A stretch of 64,000 bases of DNA from Rhynchopus sp. YZ270_cl-10. Lineage: Eukaryota > Euglenozoa > Diplonemea > Diplonemida > Diplonemidae. A program made the translations under genes and the position numbers. The stretch spans positions 620,001-684,000 of the forward strand of contig OZ037866.1 in NCBI GenBank assembly GCA_964035575.1, written 5' to 3'. The notes beneath the pieces were generated by a model. The model was not told the DNA's origin, made no database searches, and saw nothing but the letters and a program-made list of their open reading frames with translations. Shown here one piece after another: positions 61,771 to 64,000 of the stretch (positions within the stretch are counted from its first letter, which is position 1; every line of letters starts with the position of its first letter).

Positions 61771-62805
61771 GGTAGGGCTTAAGCTCGCCTTCTAACTTTG
61801 CTTTTTTATTTTTATTTTTTGAATTTTTTTTTTTTTGAAAATTTTTTTTGAAATATTTTGAAACCCTAACGTCTCTTCCAAGACTTCTTCTGTAATATAT
61901 TATTCACTACCACGAAATGTCTTTGTTTTGTTTTGTTTTTTGTAAACATAGCGGGCTGCTTTGCGCGACAGCTACACTAATACAACCAAGTTTTTCAAAA
62001 AAAAAAAAATGGGAAAAATAAAGTCGTCCCTAACTTCTATCTAACCACAAGCCATATTTTCTTTAGATGGTGAGGTTTTTCGTCAAAGCGCAAAAATAAA
62101 AAGTCACACAAATATCCCCCAACTCCAGCGGGGATTTTTCCTTTTAGAGGTGACTAAGCACAGAGGCTTATCATATATTTTTCTTCATCCTCTTTCATTT
62201 TTTCACATTCAAAATAAAAAAAAACAAAACTTTACACCCTCCCCAATCCCTTTGATCACCCTTATCTTCTCCTCCTCCCCTTACCCTTTACCCCCTTTCA
62301 CATTTCTCTTCACTATTTCCCCATTCCGACGTTCCCATTCCCAAACGGAACGATGTGACAACCTCCAACAACTATAAGGTATAGGGTCAAACACAGGGGG
62401 GGGAAAAAAAATCTTCCCCCGATCCTAGTTCTGATGCGAGCCTTATGGAACCGTTCTCTTTCGAAGTTGTATTTTTTTTTTTTTTTGTTGTTTTGTTCAG
62501 GCTCTCCGCTAGGATTTCCGATTTTGAAAATATTCTGTTGATGGTCCACGTTGGTGGGGTGCATGCGCCGCAGGCGCACGGTACGCAACTTTTTTTTTTT
62601 CCAACACCCGATTTTGACTTTTTTGGGACGTTTGAGCACTCACCTCTCCATATCTTCTTCTCCTGAGCTTTTTTGACAAGTAGAACGGGTCTAAACCACT
62701 CAACAGAACTTTTTTTTTTTTTTTTTTTTTCCCCATTTTCAAAAAGTTCTGTTGACAATCAACAGAACTTTAGTACCTAGCGGAGAGCCTGGTTTTGTTA
62801 TTCAT

Positions 62806-62960
62806 TACAATGCAGCGAGGCCGAATCGGCCTAAGAAGGGGGGCTCAGAGTCGTGGCTGAGGAGTGAATGTAAGCATTTCTTTTTTGGTACGCCTCAGAT
62901 AAATTTTCAAGACATGTCTATTTTTCAGGCGTAGTCGGGGCCTCGTTGCATTGTGTATTG
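62806..62960. repeat. Palindromic repeat, copy 2
   Basis: Partner of 60766-60935; ends ACAATGCAGCGAGGCC and GGCCTCGTTGCATTGT are inverted. Confidence 0.7.
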
Positions 62961-63842
62961 TTGTGGTTTTGTTTTTTTTTTTCCAAAAGCGTGCATTTGT
63001 GTGATTTTTTCGATGTCATGTGTGTGTGTGTTTTGTTTTTTGTTTTTTTTTTGTTTTTGTTCCGTAATAACATAGGGTTAGGTGAAGCACGTACCTCTGT
63101 GAAGGACGTGATATTGGGAAGTCAGAACCTTGATTTGTTGATACAGCAAAAAAAATAAAGGTCAGTAGTATTCCCACTGCACCAAAGAAGTTGTCCCTGT
63201 GCTTTTTTGATTCCCCCCTTTTTCTTCTCCGCGCCTTCTTTTTGTCGTAAAGAAATTTTTCTAAATAATCTTTTTGTGTATCTGTTTTTCATTCCGATGG
63301 AACAACACGCAAACCCGTAATATCCCGTGTGACTTTATGTCCTCATTTAAACAAAGATGTGATTTGCGTGTAAAGTGGAGCTGGGCACAATGTGGTGACA
63401 CAATGAAACTTTGAGAGGAAAAAAAATGGTTAAAATATAGTGGAAAATAAAAAGGCGGAGGCTCATGGATCTCTTCTGAACCTTGACACTTCTTTTTTAT
63501 TTATTTGTGCACCTCTGGAGAGTAACACCAAACTACTAAAATGCCTTTTTCGGAAAAAAAATAGCCAAAAAAGCCAAAGTAATGCCAGTTTTTTCGTTTT
63601 TTACCACTTTTTTTTTTCATTAACCACCCCTAGAAGGGTCTTACGTGATGTACGTCTTGTACGTGCAGCAACTTCACTTTCTTTAATACCAACAACAAAG
63701 CTTGTGTATCGTCAAATTCAATATCAATGATATTGGGGTTTAAGACAAAAAAAGTAATTTTTTTTCCCTTCCGTTTTTTGTTTTGCTTTCTAGTAAGGTG
63801 TAGGCGTATAGTGTACATGCATAAGTTTTTTTTTCTTTGGTA

Positions 63843-63974
63843 ATGTGACAACGTACGGGAGGCTTATATTCATCACCAAACTTTTATTTCAGATGTGTGT
63901 GCACGAGAGAAATTCATCTTTCAAGTTTTCTTTATTTTCTTTTTTAAAAGATGCAGAACGACAATTCCATCTTT
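63843..63974 (+). repeat. Three class I hairpins in series
   Basis: GTGACAACGTACGGGAGGC (63843-63875), AGATGTGTGTGCACGAGAG (63891-63921) and AAGATGCAGAACGAC...CATCTT (63947-63974). Confidence 0.6.
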
Positions 63975-64000
63975 CAAAAAAAAAACATTTATCTTACTGG

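Larger units (their letters stand above)
60241..64000. other. Gene-poor 3' part of the window
   Basis: Class III/VI in series (60450-60605), class III at 61032-61058, 61457-61483 and 61960-62000, a palindromic pair of ~160-bp repeats (60766-60935 and 62806-62960), class I at 62149-62180 and 63843-63974. One protein-like frame at 61550-61768 (see below). Otherwise T- and A-rich. Confidence 0.5.

Overview
The window comes from a unicellular eukaryote that I cannot name. Exons are GC-rich with standard stop codons, and spliceosomal introns begin GTATGT or GTATAC and end YAG. Everything between exons is AT-rich, full of long runs of all four bases (A, T, G and C runs of 16-36), and crowded with short repeats. 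The nearest protein relatives I recognise (a CIPK/SnRK3-like kinase with a NAF-type motif, a BAG protein, a DUF4116 protein, a SLC35B-type transporter, a MetE N-domain protein) fit a free-living protist but do not fix the group.

Layout. 1-3.6 kb: the 3' end of an unknown two-exon gene, then a shortened cobalamin-independent methionine synthase gene. 5.4-5.8 kb: a broken OTU-like remnant on the minus strand. 5.93-17.15 kb: a nest of non-autonomous DNA transposons enclosed by one ~120-bp terminal inverted repeat; inside lie at least seven further inverted-repeat units, a 9-bp minisatellite, a 262-bp tandem duplication and scraps of coding-like sequence. 17.2-22 kb: a membrane-anchored BAG-domain protein, a DUF4116 exon and a Gln-rich protein. 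22-40 kb: no large gene, but many small hairpin repeats, two hAT-type elements with perfect 8-bp target duplications, a 137-bp near-perfect palindrome, and a TTAA-flanked element holding a decayed tyrosine-recombinase (Crypton-like) gene. 40-44 kb: an uncharacterised 328-residue protein and the three-exon CIPK-like kinase. 44-51 kb: MITEs, hairpin modules and a SHOCT-type exon. 51.1-53.3 kb: a 706-residue protein that looks like a degenerate sulfotransferase fold joined to a PAPS/nucleotide-sugar transporter. 53.3-64 kb: gene-poor, with three inverted-repeat elements set end to end at 55.9-59.1 kb.

The most unusual signal is not a gene. The non-coding DNA is built from several families of 40-120-bp hairpin modules (called classes I-VI here), mostly in the same orientation as the genes. 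In classes I and III the stem sequence differs between copies while pairing is kept, which points to selection on, or replication through, a folded RNA or DNA. Class V sits in both kinase introns and upstream of the SHOCT and transporter genes, like an introner or a structured intron part. All confident host genes are on the plus strand.

All statements come from reading the sequence by eye. Family names rest on motif recognition; no searches were run.
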